DNA of 64,000 nt, from contig NZ_VOBN01000018.1 in the NCBI RefSeq assembly GCF_008370045.1, positions 1 to 64,000 of the forward strand. Direction: 5' to 3'. Below, one piece after another: positions 7,357 to 16,068 of this stretch. The translations under genes were made by a program, and so were the position numbers. Under the pieces are notes generated by a model. The model had not been told where the DNA came from, ran no database searches, and saw nothing but the letters and a program-made list of their open reading frames with translations. Each line of letters starts with the position of its first letter. Within the stretch, counting starts at the first letter, position 1. This DNA comes from Pseudomonas sp. ANT_J12 (GTDB lineage Bacteria; Pseudomonadota; Gammaproteobacteria; Pseudomonadales; Pseudomonadaceae).

Positions 7357-8700
7357 TCAGAATTTCCCACCCAATGGATATTCCACCGCCAGGCGAATCT
7401 GGTTGGCATCCAGTTCCGCCTGGGCCGCGTTCCCCCGGTGCACGGCATGGCGCAAGGTGAACGCGAGGTTTTTCGCCGCGCCGGATTGCACCACGTATTT
7501 GGCCTGTAGATCGCGCTCCCAGTGTTTGCCGCCCTGCCCGTAACCCAGCCATTTGTAACCGCCGTTCGGGTCCATGTGGCTGCCGTCGATGCCGCTGCCG
7601 CGAACATACAGAGCGCCGAAGGTTAGACCGGGGATGCCGTAGCCAGCCAGGTTCAGGTCGTAGCGCGCCTGCCAGGACGCCTCTTGCGGCGCGTTGAAGT
7701 CGGACAGAGCCACGGCGTTACTCAAGTAGATCGCGCCGCGAGTGACGTAGTCGTAGGGCGTGTCGCCGTCGACTTTCTGATAGCCCAGGCCGAAGCTGTG
7801 GGAACCGGCCTTGTAGGTCGTCAGAAAACTCCAGGTGGTGTTGTCGATCCGGCCGGACAAGGCTTTGCCAGTGTCCTGGGTGCGATACAGATTGAGGTCG
7901 AAGGTCAGGTCCTGGCCGTCCGCTATCGGCTGGGTGTAGACCGCACCCAGGTAATGCTGACGCCAAGTGTCGGCATAGACCGCGCTGAACAGGCTGGCAT
8001 TGAGCCCTTTGACAGCGGTGTTGCGCACCCCCACCAGATCGAAGCTGTCTCCCTGCTTGCCGTTGGAATAATTGACCACGAATCCTTGGTCATGACTGGT
8101 AGCGTTGCGGTCGGTGCTTTCGTTGAAATGTCCGCCGTACAGGGTGGTGGCGGGCAGTTCGCGGCTGGTCAGCAGCCAACCGGTGGCGGTTTCCGGCAGC
8201 AGGCGGCTGTCGGATGAGCCGAACACCGGGGTTTTCACCCGTTGCTCGCCGTAACGCAGTTCGGTGGAAGAAAAACGCAGTTTGGCCACGGCACCACCGC
8301 GACTGAATTCATCCTTGGGGTGACCGTCGTTGTCCACGCCGAGCAACCGCGCCTTGCCGGCCCGCCCGCCTCCGCTGTCCAGTTTCCAGCCGGAATACAC
8401 ATGGGCGTCGAGGCCAAAACCCACGGTGCCACGAGTGTAGCCGGAGGTGAAATCGGCCATCAGGCCGTAGGCCCATTCCTCGGCGAGGTCGCTACGTTGG
8501 GCGCGGGGTTTGTAGGCATTGCGTGCGCCGTTGCTCAGCGCGCCGTGTTCATAGTCGCGGCGGTCGTAGACGCTACGGTTGAGCAGGCTCCACTGGCTGT
8601 CTTCGACAAAGCCTTTGGCGTTGTCTTGTTCCGAAGCCAGGGCGAGCAAGGACTGCCCACCCAATGCCAATAGCAGGGTGTGTGTCGATAGGGTTTTCAC
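7357..8700 (-). CDS. OprD-family outer-membrane porin
   Basis: A 447-residue substrate-specific porin of the OprD family, which admits amino acids, peptides or aromatic acids across the outer membrane. After a Sec signal (TLSTHTLLLALGGQSLLALA, then SEQ) come the family pattern GFVEDSQWSLLNRSVYDRRD, repeated amphipathic strands, and a C-terminus ending in an aromatic residue (KF). The GTG at 8700 has GGAG seven bases upstream and gives a standard signal. The ATG six codons earlier has no site. It is the last gene of an operon with the DUF1624 and DUF4198 genes. A run of eight T follows about 50 bases after the stop, but the preceding hairpin is weak, so read-through into tRNA-Cys is possible. 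The substrate cannot be told. Confidence 0.88.
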   Translation of the reverse strand: MKTLSTHTLLLALGGQSLLALASEQDNAKGFVEDSQWSLLNRSVYDRRDYEHGALSNGARNAYKPRAQRSDLAEEWAYGLMADFTSGYTRGTVGFGLDAHVYSGWKLDSGGGRAGKARLLGVDNDGHPKDEFSRGGAVAKLRFSSTELRYGEQRVKTPVFGSSDSRLLPETATGWLLTSRELPATTLYGGHFNESTDRNATSHDQGFVVNYSNGKQGDSFDLVGVRNTAVKGLNASLFSAVYADTWRQHYLGAVYTQPIADGQDLTFDLNLYRTQDTGKALSGRIDNTTWSFLTTYKAGSHSFGLGYQKVDGDTPYDYVTRGAIYLSNAVALSDFNAPQEASWQARYDLNLAGYGIPGLTFGALYVRGSGIDGSHMDPNGGYKWLGYGQGGKHWERDLQAKYVVQSGAAKNLAFTLRHAVHRGNAAQAELDANQIRLAVEYPLGGKF

Positions 8701-8766
8701 AGGGCAACTCCACAGCATTCGGGGTCTGCAAGGTGTCCCGCCAAACGGGGGACACCATTGGGCAAC

Positions 8767-9972
8767 TCAGAGGTATTTGAGGATCGCGATGTCGCGACGG
8801 CGCTGTTTGAGGCTGGCGAACCAGCGCGTCGGGAAGAACAGCAACACGCCGAGGATCACGCTCCACAGCCACACCGTGGGAAGGTTGTCGAAACCGTAAT
8901 ACGCGCCCTGATTGGCACCCCAAATCGCGACAGCCACCAGGTACATGGCTTTGAGCACGTATAGGTGCAGCAAATAGAAAAACATCGGCGCCCCACCGTA
9001 GATCGCCAGTGTCGCGGTGGACCAACGATCCTGCAGCTTCTCGAACAACGCCAGCAACAGCAGCCCGAGACCAAGGGTCGGCATCAGGAACATCAGCGAC
9101 GGCGGATACTTTTTCGCGCTCATGAAGCTCATGAAGGTGCGCAACGAATCACCGGTCTGCACCCACGGCTTCTCGCCGTAGACGTTCAAGTAACGGATGA
9201 ACACGAACGCCACCAGCAGACCGGCGCCGAGTTTGACCAAGCGGGAAATCCGCTCGGCCGGTTCCATGTCCTTGCCGAACCACGGCCCGATCCCCCAGCC
9301 CAGCAGAATCACACCAATCCACGGCAGTACCGGATAGGTCGTGCGCGCCCGGGTGAACTCGGTGATGTCGATAAACACCTTCTGATGCAGGATTGACCAT
9401 GGCACATAGAACGGTGATTCCGGCCCGACGACGACGTTATCGAACAGGTTGTGCCCGGCGACGATGACCAGCCCCAGCACAATCAGCCAGCTGCGTTTGA
9501 AGTGCAGCAACCCGGCGAGCACGATCATGCAGATGCCGATGCACCAGATCACTTGCAGCCACAGGGTCTTGGGCGGGAACTCGGCGTTCCAGGCAAAACA
9601 GACGAAGGTGATCTCCAGAAACACCAGGAAGAATCCACGTTTGAGCAGGAACACCGAGGTTTCGCTGGCGGTGTGTTTCTGGCTGTAGAGCCAGGCCGAC
9701 AGGCCGGTGAGGAAGATGAACACCGGGGCACAGATTTCGCTGAGCATGCGGGTGAAGTACAGGTCCGGCGTGACGCTCAAGGCGTCGATAGGGTCGGTGA
9801 CCTGACGGTGCAGCAGAAAGGTTTCGCGCACGTGGTCGATCAGCATCAGCAGCATGACGAAACCACGCAGGGCATCGATCGCCAGCATCCGGGTGTTGGC
9901 TTTTACAGCGGGGGTGGCCAGCGCAGCGGAAACACTTCCCGCCTGCCCGGCCAATCCTGAAGATTGGGACAT
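8767..9972 (-). CDS. DUF1624/YeiB-like multipass membrane acyltransferase-family protein
   Basis: A 401-residue inner-membrane protein with about ten hydrophobic segments. Near the N-terminus it carries the motif MLAIDALRGFVMLLMLIDH, diagnostic of the DUF1624/heparan-alpha-glucosaminide acetyltransferase and acyltransferase-3-like superfamily. The catalytic His of those enzymes is consistent with LIDHVRE. AGGAGT stands seven bases ahead of the ATG. It lies 28 bases after the DUF4198 gene and is followed by the porin, so the three are probably co-transcribed. The acceptor molecule is unknown. Confidence 0.75.
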   Translation of the reverse strand: MSQSSGLAGQAGSVSAALATPAVKANTRMLAIDALRGFVMLLMLIDHVRETFLLHRQVTDPIDALSVTPDLYFTRMLSEICAPVFIFLTGLSAWLYSQKHTASETSVFLLKRGFFLVFLEITFVCFAWNAEFPPKTLWLQVIWCIGICMIVLAGLLHFKRSWLIVLGLVIVAGHNLFDNVVVGPESPFYVPWSILHQKVFIDITEFTRARTTYPVLPWIGVILLGWGIGPWFGKDMEPAERISRLVKLGAGLLVAFVFIRYLNVYGEKPWVQTGDSLRTFMSFMSAKKYPPSLMFLMPTLGLGLLLLALFEKLQDRWSTATLAIYGGAPMFFYLLHLYVLKAMYLVAVAIWGANQGAYYGFDNLPTVWLWSVILGVLLFFPTRWFASLKQRRRDIAILKYL

Positions 9973-9999
9973 AGTGGTGACTCCTGTGGGGGCGGTGGA

Positions 10000-10776
10000 T
10001 CAGGCCTGTTTCTTCAACCGGGCGACTTCGGAGGCCGGCAGCTGCGACGGTGCCCGCGGCAATGGCGGCTTGCCCTGGGCCCGATAGAACGACAGCGTCG
10101 AGCTGAAGCTCTTCAGGTCGTATGGCTCAGTCTTGCCTTGCGGACTGACCCGTTCACCCGGGGTGCGGTCCTTGTATTCGACGGCCACCACATACGTGCC
10201 CTGCCAGGGCAACTCGAAGCTGACTTTGCCCGCCGCATCGGTGCGCTGGGTGAAGACTTCACCGGAACCGGTTTCCAGCATAACGTCCTGACCCGCCAGC
10301 GGTTTTTGCGAATAGTACACTTGGAATTGCGCCTTGTTGCCATCGACGAGGCCGGTCGGCACGATGTCCAGGGTCAGTTCCGGGGTTCGGGCACGCAAAT
10401 CGCCGACCCAACGGGTCGCTGGCGTCCAATACGTTTTCAGGGACTTGTCGGCTTCATGCAGGTCGAAGATCGGATAATGCGGATCTTGGGCGAGAAGCGA
10501 GTCATCGCCCGCCGCATGATGGGCTACCGAAAAAGCCTGGCGCTGCAAGGTCAGATTCAATGGTTTCGAATTGTTGCCAATCGACCAAGCCTTGAGTTGC
10601 TGGAACCGATCCATCCCGCCCGGCGTGACTTCCAGTATGTTCTTGTCATATTCCCCGTAGTACAACGCCAAGGGTTGCCCCGGTGGCTGTTCGTACCAGA
10701 TCTGATGCGCCTCGCTGCTGCCAGCCAGCAGGAAGGCGCCGTAACCCAACAGTGCTTTTGCGTTGCTCATTCGCAT
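10000..10776 (-). CDS. Periplasmic DUF4198-like protein
   Basis: A 258-residue secreted protein. The signal peptide ends near GSSEAHQ, and the mature N-terminus HQIWYEQ is typical of DUF4198/NikM-type periplasmic proteins linked to metal or solute uptake. The middle part holds an immunoglobulin-like segment (VMLETGSGEVFTQRTDAAGKVSFEL). The ATG at 10776 has CGGAG eight bases upstream. It is first in the operon with the DUF1624 membrane protein and OprD porin, suggesting an envelope-uptake unit. Which ligand it handles cannot be read from the sequence. Confidence 0.65.
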   Translation of the reverse strand: MRMSNAKALLGYGAFLLAGSSEAHQIWYEQPPGQPLALYYGEYDKNILEVTPGGMDRFQQLKAWSIGNNSKPLNLTLQRQAFSVAHHAAGDDSLLAQDPHYPIFDLHEADKSLKTYWTPATRWVGDLRARTPELTLDIVPTGLVDGNKAQFQVYYSQKPLAGQDVMLETGSGEVFTQRTDAAGKVSFELPWQGTYVVAVEYKDRTPGERVSPQGKTEPYDLKSFSSTLSFYRAQGKPPLPRAPSQLPASEVARLKKQA

Positions 10777-11029
10777 TTTTTTGGCTCCGATTGGTGTTTT
10801 TCAGCGATTCGCAAAAGCTGCCTGGAAACCAGCGACTTCACAAACCGCGCCCCTCTCTCTGTACGCATTACAGCGCAGAGACTTTTGCGCTTTTCTCTGA
10901 AATCAGCGCATGCAGGGCCATCGGTGACTGTTTTTGTGGGGGGAAACAGCGGTTTATGCGGCTTGCGCCAGGATGAGGCGGGTTGCGGAGATCCAGCGGG
11001 GGAATGTCCAAACGCGGTGCATCAATACC
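10777..11029. other. Upstream region of the DUF4198-DUF1624-oprD operon
   Basis: No gene is seen. This stretch should carry the operon promoter on the minus strand, but I find no box pair convincing enough to call. Confidence 0.5.
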
Positions 11030-11122
11030 CTGTGGCGAGGGGGCTTGCCCCCGTTGAGTTGCGAAGCGACTCCAAACGGCGACGGCTGCGCAGCCGAACG
11101 GGGGCAAGCCCCCTCGCCACAG
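11030..11122. repeat. REPIN-like inverted pair
   Basis: Arms ctgtggcgagggggcttgcc and its reverse complement (11030-11051 and 11101-11122) flank a spacer of about 50 bases that itself contains shorter inverted parts. The gtggcgagggggcttgcccc core is the common Pseudomonas fluorescens REP sequence. Two REPs head to head form a REPIN, a non-autonomous mobile unit. It ends just before the Lrp gene stop. Confidence 0.9.
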
Positions 11123-11141
11123 GTTTGTATTGGGGGAGGTT

Positions 11142-11630
11142 TCAGTGCCGCAACAGCTTGCGCAGCGGCACGCCGTCCTTGAGCACGGGAGATTTGATCA
11201 CGATATAGCTGAAGTACTTGGAGATGCCGATGTTCTTGTCCAGCAGACTTTCGATCACTTCCTGATAGTGCTGGATGCTGCGGGTCATGAAGCGCACCAG
11301 GTAGTCGTAGCCACCGCTGATCAAGTGGCATTCGAGCACTTCATCCACCAGGCGAATGTTGGACTCGAACTTGGCGAAGTCTTCGCGCTTGTGGTCGCTC
11401 AGGGTGATTTCGGTGAAGACGGTCACCGAATCGGTGATTTTCGCCAGGTTCAGGTGCGCCTTGTAGCTGGAAATATACCCGGCCGATTCCAGCCGCTTGA
11501 CCCGTTGCAGGCAAGGGCTGGCCGACAACCCCACAGCATCGGCGAGGCTGACGTTGGTCATGCGCCCGTCCTTTTGCAGCTCGACCAAAATGCTGATGTC
11601 GATCCGGTCCAGTTTGACTAAACCTTCCAT
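11142..11630 (-). CDS. Lrp/AsnC-family transcriptional regulator
   Basis: A 162-residue regulator. The N-terminal helix-turn-helix covers LDRIDISILVELQKDGRMTN through LSASPCLQRVKRLE. The C-terminal RAM ligand domain (about 70-150) includes DEVLECHLISGGYDYLVRF, the usual effector-binding pattern. Such proteins sense amino acids. It lies downstream of the HAD hydrolase and GabT-type aminotransferase genes on the same strand, about 45 bases from the former. Control of the nearby amino-acid genes is therefore a reasonable inference. Confidence 0.9.
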   Translation of the reverse strand: MEGLVKLDRIDISILVELQKDGRMTNVSLADAVGLSASPCLQRVKRLESAGYISSYKAHLNLAKITDSVTVFTEITLSDHKREDFAKFESNIRLVDEVLECHLISGGYDYLVRFMTRSIQHYQEVIESLLDKNIGISKYFSYIVIKSPVLKDGVPLRKLLRH

Positions 11631-11675
11631 TGCGTACCTCGTGACTGCCGTTTGTAAGACAATCTTCTAGCAAAA

Positions 11676-12332
11676 TCAGCGCCGTAAAGACAGCTGATGC
11701 TGAGCCACCAGATCCGCCATGCTGTTGATGCAGTAATCCGCTGCGCACGGTGTCGGGTGTTTGGCCCGGCCACGGCAGATCAAGCACACATCGCTGCTCG
11801 TCTGAGTACTGGCTGAAGGTCGGGTCACTTGCAGGATTTCGCCGGGTTTAAGCGCGTTCGCCAGCAGCCAATCCGGGTCCTGCAACGGGTCGCTGGCCAG
11901 CGAGACGAAATCGTCGGCCATGATCCCCAACCGCTCGCAGAGTAACCCGCGATCCTCGGCATCCCGATCCCCCTGCACCAGCAGGCGATAGAACTTGCGC
12001 AGGTACAACATCGCCCCCGGCGCGTCCTCGAACAGCGACCAGCTCGCCACCGAACGGGCGAAGCTCATGCCCTCCTCCCAACTGGCTTTCAAGCCCCAGC
12101 GCTCGGCCAACTGGCGATGGGCGAAACACAGCAGTCCACTGAAGCCTAGCTCACCGAAGCGCGGATACAGTGCGCGCACCACCTCGCTGTATTCGCCCAG
12201 CACCTGTTCCTTATCCGGGTGCCCGCCCCGGCTGTCGAGCAGCGGTTGCAACGCCGCCCAGACCCCCGAGTCGCGGTCGACCAGGACTTCATCGCAATCG
12301 ATGAGCAGCGCTCGATAATCAGTCAGCCCCAT
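11676..12332 (-). CDS. HAD-superfamily hydrolase
   Basis: A 218-residue haloacid-dehalogenase-like protein. Motif I is LLIDCDEVLVDRDS with the nucleophile Asp in DxD, followed by a helical cap (about 25-100). The later motifs (VQGDRDAED and SDPLQDP) are present in altered form, so activity is likely but the substrate is open. The ATG at 12332 lies 11 bases after CGGAGG. A TTG three codons earlier is too close to that site. It sits between the aminotransferase and the Lrp regulator in one direction and is probably co-transcribed with them. Confidence 0.75.
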   Translation of the reverse strand: MGLTDYRALLIDCDEVLVDRDSGVWAALQPLLDSRGGHPDKEQVLGEYSEVVRALYPRFGELGFSGLLCFAHRQLAERWGLKASWEEGMSFARSVASWSLFEDAPGAMLYLRKFYRLLVQGDRDAEDRGLLCERLGIMADDFVSLASDPLQDPDWLLANALKPGEILQVTRPSASTQTSSDVCLICRGRAKHPTPCAADYCINSMADLVAQHQLSLRR

Positions 12333-12427
12333 GGTGTGCAAAGCCTCCGATGATGCATTTCATCCATCCATGCTCCATAAACGCTCACGGACGATGCCTT
12401 GCAGCATCGCCACGAGCTGACTGGAGC

Positions 12428-13720
12428 TCAGTTCAAGACGCGTGCCAAAGCGGCTTCGAGAATCTGCAGCGCTTCGTCGACCTGTGCTTCGGTGGCCACG
12501 AGCGGTGCGAGGAAGCGCAACACGTTGCGGTACACACCGCACTTGATCACCAGCAAACCGCCCTTGCGCGCCTCGTCGATCAGCCGCTGATTCAGGTCTG
12601 CGTCCGGGGTGCGGGCTTCGTCGTGCTTGATCAGCTCGATGGCGAGCATGAACCCGGTGCCGCGCACGTCGCCGATTTGTGGGTGACGGGCTTGCAAGCG
12701 CAGCAGTCCCTGGCGCAGACGCTCGCCCAAGGCTTCGCCCCGCGCCAGCAGCTGTTCTTCCTCGAAGGCATCGATGACCGCCAGTGCTGCCGCGCAAGAC
12801 AACGCATTGCCGCCATAGGTGCCGCCGAGGCCACCGGGCAACGGTGCATCCATGATCCCGGCCTTGCCGACCACACCCGACAGCGGCAGGCCACCGGCCA
12901 GGCTCTTGGCGACCGTCACCAGGTCAGGCTGGATGCCGGCGTGCTGGAAACCGAACCACTTGCCGGTGCGGCCGAAGCCGGTCTGGATTTCATCCAGAAT
13001 CAGCACAATGCCGTGCTTCTCAGTCAGTACGCGCAGGCCCTTGAGGAACTCGACAGGTGCCGAAAGGAAACCGCCGTCGCCTTGCACGGGTTCGATAATG
13101 ATCGCGGCGACCCGCTCTGGCGCAACTTGGGTTGCGAGCAATTCGTCCAGCGCCTTGAGCGCCATGTCGCTGGTAACCCCGCGATAAGCATTCGGATACG
13201 GCGTGTGAAACACCTCCGGCGCGAACGGCCCGAAGTTCTGCTTGTACGGTTGGCTCATGCCGGTCAGCGTGGTGCCAAGCAAGGTACGACCGTGGAAGCC
13301 ACCGCGAAAGGCAATCACTGCCGAACGATTGGTGTGCGCCCGGGCGATCTTCACCGCGTTCTCCACGGCCTCGGCGCCGGAGGTGAAAAACGCCGCTTTA
13401 TAAGCTTCTTTACCGCCGATCATTTCGCACAGGCGCTGGGCCAGATCCAGATAAGGTTGGTAGGCCACCACCTGGAAACAGGCGTGGGAAACCTTCTGCA
13501 ATTGCGCCTGCACCGCCGCAACCACTTTGGGATGGTTGTGACCGATGTTCAACACACCGATGCCGCCGACAAAATCCAGGTAACGCTTGCCGTCCACGTC
13601 CCACAACTCGGCACCTTGGGCGCGATCGATCACCAACGGGTGAGCGGTAACCAGGCCACGCGGCACGAATTGATCGCGCTGACGGAGCAAATGAGGGGTG
13701 TCGTCGACTTTGCTATTCAT
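12428..13720 (-). CDS. gabT: 4-aminobutyrate (or 5-aminovalerate) aminotransferase
   Basis: A 430-residue class-III PLP aminotransferase. It shows the Gly-rich phosphate loop FTSGAEAVENAVKIARAHT, FRGGFHGRT, the Asp in ILDEIQTGFGRTG, and the Schiff-base Lys in VAKSLAGGLPLSG. The reaction moves the amino group of GABA to 2-oxoglutarate to give succinate semialdehyde, with 5-aminovalerate as the close alternative. It starts MNSKVDDTPHLLRQRD. An ATG four codons upstream is also possible. A semialdehyde dehydrogenase that would take the product lies about 2.3 kb further along on the same strand. Confidence 0.88.
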   Translation of the reverse strand: MNSKVDDTPHLLRQRDQFVPRGLVTAHPLVIDRAQGAELWDVDGKRYLDFVGGIGVLNIGHNHPKVVAAVQAQLQKVSHACFQVVAYQPYLDLAQRLCEMIGGKEAYKAAFFTSGAEAVENAVKIARAHTNRSAVIAFRGGFHGRTLLGTTLTGMSQPYKQNFGPFAPEVFHTPYPNAYRGVTSDMALKALDELLATQVAPERVAAIIIEPVQGDGGFLSAPVEFLKGLRVLTEKHGIVLILDEIQTGFGRTGKWFGFQHAGIQPDLVTVAKSLAGGLPLSGVVGKAGIMDAPLPGGLGGTYGGNALSCAAALAVIDAFEEEQLLARGEALGERLRQGLLRLQARHPQIGDVRGTGFMLAIELIKHDEARTPDADLNQRLIDEARKGGLLVIKCGVYRNVLRFLAPLVATEAQVDEALQILEAALARVLN

Positions 13721-13992
13721 GGCATTTCCCATCGTGAGTCCGGCAACCGGGAGGTGGTTGCGATGCTGTCCAGATTAAGGCTTGGGCGAAACGAACTACG
13801 CCGAACTTGGCCCCTGAGAAATTCGGATCGACTGTTTTCACCCTGCCAAACGGCAGATTCCTTCAGCCCGCCGAATCTGCCGCCGCTTCACCGATACAAC
13901 ATGACGCAAGCCGTTTAACCCGGCCCTTTCGACAGATCCTGCGCTGGCGTTGGGCGATGATGAAAGTACCTTTACCCATTCAGGAATTGCCC

Positions 13993-14919
13993 ATGGCCCT
14001 GCTTTATAAAGCTGACCCTGTGCGCGGCGAACAGTGGCAAGCGCTGTTCGCCGAACACGCCCCGGATATCGAATGGCGCGCCTGGCCGGACATAGGCGAT
14101 CCGTCCGAGATTGAATACCTGGCTGCATGGCAGGCGCCGGATGATTTGGAGGCTTTGCTCCCGAATCTGAAGGTGCTGTTTGCGCTGTCTGCCGGGGTCG
14201 ATCAACTGGATCTCAGTCGTTTGCCTGAAAGTTTGCCGGTGGTGCGTTTGCTCGATCCGGGCATCACCCGTGGCATGTGTGAGTACGCCAGTTTTGCCGT
14301 GCTGAGCCTGCATCGCGACATGCTGCGTTATCGGCAGCAGCAGATGGCGCGGTGTTGGCAGGCGCATCTGCTGCAACCGGCGAGCAAACGTCGGGTGGGT
14401 GTGATGGGACTGGGTGCGCAAGCGCAGCAGATTCTGGCGACATTGCAGCCGTTGGGGTTTGCGCTGAAGGGTTGGGCGCGCAGTGCGCATCAGGTGGCGG
14501 GCGTGGATTGCTTTGCCGGCCGCGAGCAACTGCCGGCGTTTCTCAGTCAGTGCGATATTTTGTTGTGCGTGTTGCCGCTGACTGAACAGACCGAGGGGAT
14601 TCTAGATCGTGAATTATTCCGCCAACTGCCTCATGGAGCGGCGCTGATCAACATGGGTCGTGGCGGGCATCTGGTGGAAGGTGATCTGCTGCAAGCGTTG
14701 GACAGTGGGCAACTCAGTGGCGCGGTGCTGGATGTGCTGCAGGAAGAACCGGCGCCGGCGGATCATCCGTTCTGGGTGCATCCGCAGATTTTGCTGACGC
14801 CGCATATTGCCGCGATGACCCAGCCGGAGAGTGCGTTTGGGGTGTTGCTGGAGAATATTCGGCGGTTTGAGCGGGGGGCGCCGATGGTGGGCCAGATCGA
14901 CCGCACCCAGGGTTATTAG
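13993..14919 (+). CDS. ghrA: Glyoxylate/hydroxypyruvate reductase A-type 2-hydroxyacid dehydrogenase
   Basis: A 308-residue D-isomer-specific 2-hydroxyacid dehydrogenase that reduces glyoxylate or hydroxypyruvate with NAD(P)H. The nucleotide loop is VGVMGLGAQAQQ, with a substitution at the last Gly. Downstream are the catalytic Arg region INMGRGGHLVE, the Glu in LDVLQEEPAPADHPFW, and the His in TPHIAA. AGGA stands seven bases before the ATG at 13993, and the length fits the GhrA subfamily (about 312). Longer in-frame extensions upstream lack family similarity. It is a single gene on the plus strand between minus-strand operons and converges on the tartrate dehydrogenase gene. Confidence 0.85.
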   Translation: MALLYKADPVRGEQWQALFAEHAPDIEWRAWPDIGDPSEIEYLAAWQAPDDLEALLPNLKVLFALSAGVDQLDLSRLPESLPVVRLLDPGITRGMCEYASFAVLSLHRDMLRYRQQQMARCWQAHLLQPASKRRVGVMGLGAQAQQILATLQPLGFALKGWARSAHQVAGVDCFAGREQLPAFLSQCDILLCVLPLTEQTEGILDRELFRQLPHGAALINMGRGGHLVEGDLLQALDSGQLSGAVLDVLQEEPAPADHPFWVHPQILLTPHIAAMTQPESAFGVLLENIRRFERGAPMVGQIDRTQGY

Positions 14920-14928
14920 AGGTAGATA

Positions 14929-14959
14929 GATCGTTCCCACGCTCCGCGTGGGAACGATC
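14929..14959. repeat. Palindromic repeat gatcgttcccacg, probable bidirectional terminator
   Basis: A 13-bp perfect stem with a short loop lies between the convergent stops of ghrA and the dehydrogenase gene. A near copy occurs at 17641-17668, which marks it as a dispersed REP-like family in this genome. Confidence 0.8.
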
Positions 14960-14961
14960 AT

Positions 14962-16041
14962 TCAAAGGCGCTCGGCGATGGCTTTGCCGACGTCTTGGGT
15001 CGAGCCCTTCCCGCCCAGATCCGGTGTGATCGGCCCATCGGCAATCACACGTTCGATGGCTTGCAGAATTCCATCGTGGGCCGCGCGATAGCGCTCGTCG
15101 CCATTGCCGAGGAAGTCGAGCATCAACGCCCCGGACCAGATCATCGCAATCGGGTTGGCGATGTTCTGCCCATAGATATCCGGCGCCGAGCCATGCACCG
15201 GCTCAAACAGCGACGGAAAGCGCCGCTCCGGATCAAGGTTGGCCGAAGGCGCAATCCCGATAGTCCCGGCACACGCCGGCCCCAGGTCGGAAAGAATGTC
15301 GCCAAACAGATTCGACGCCACCACCACATCAAACCGATCCGGTTGCAGCACAAACCGCGCGCACAGAATGTCGATGTGCTGCTTGTCCCAGGTGATCTGC
15401 GGGTAGTTCGCCGCCATCAACGCCGTGCGCTCGTCCCAGTACGGCATGCTGATGGAAATTCCGTTGGATTTGGTCGCTGCCGTGAGCCGTTTGCGCGGCC
15501 GGGTCTGGGCCAGTTCGAAGGCGAATTTAAGAATCCGGTCGACGCCACGGCGGGTGAACACCGACTCTTGCAGCACGAACTCATGTTCGGTGCCTTCGAA
15601 CATTTTGCCGCCGACCGATGAATACTCGCCCTCGGTGTTCTCGCGAATCACCACGAAATCGATGTCTCCCGGCTTGCGTCCGGCCAACGGGCACGGCACA
15701 CCCGGAAACAGCCGCACCGGGCGGATGTTTACGTATTGATCGAAGTCGCGGCGGAATTTCAGCAGCGAGCCCCACAGGGAAATGTGGTCCGGCACCTTGT
15801 CCGGCCAGCCCACGGCGCCGAAGTAGATCGCATCAAAACCCTTGAGCTGTTCGAACCAGTCGTCGGGCATCATCTGCCCGTGTTCCAGGTAGTAATCGCA
15901 GTGCGCCCAGTCGAGCACTTCGATGTGCACATCGAGCTGCCATTTCTTCGCCGCCTGCTCCAGCACCCGCAGGCCTTCCGGCAGCACTTCCTTGCCAATA
16001 CCATCGCCGGCAATCGCGGCGATTCTGAATGTCTTGCTCAT
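14962..16041 (-). CDS. Tartrate/D-malate-type dehydrogenase (IMDH family)
   Basis: A 359-residue member of the isocitrate/isopropylmalate dehydrogenase family, closest by pattern to tartrate dehydrogenase/D-malate dehydrogenase. The N-terminus is IAAIAGDGIGKEV. The substrate loop is LLKFRRDFDQYVNIRPVRLF, and the metal site is LFGDILSDLGP. The motif FEPVHGSAPDIYG completes the active site. These enzymes oxidatively decarboxylate tartrate or D-malate with NAD and Mn. GGGAGG stands eight bases before the ATG. It is the last gene of the long catabolic operon, 27 bases after the semialdehyde dehydrogenase, so its in vivo substrate may be a related beta-hydroxy acid. Confidence 0.85.
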   Translation of the reverse strand: MSKTFRIAAIAGDGIGKEVLPEGLRVLEQAAKKWQLDVHIEVLDWAHCDYYLEHGQMMPDDWFEQLKGFDAIYFGAVGWPDKVPDHISLWGSLLKFRRDFDQYVNIRPVRLFPGVPCPLAGRKPGDIDFVVIRENTEGEYSSVGGKMFEGTEHEFVLQESVFTRRGVDRILKFAFELAQTRPRKRLTAATKSNGISISMPYWDERTALMAANYPQITWDKQHIDILCARFVLQPDRFDVVVASNLFGDILSDLGPACAGTIGIAPSANLDPERRFPSLFEPVHGSAPDIYGQNIANPIAMIWSGALMLDFLGNGDERYRAAHDGILQAIERVIADGPITPDLGGKGSTQDVGKAIAERL

Positions 16042-16068
16042 CAATCGTGCCTCCCCAGTGTCTGTGAA

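Noticed and set aside
12350..13918. A 522-codon plus-strand frame opposite gabT
   Set aside because: It is antisense to a well-conserved aminotransferase and without domain features.
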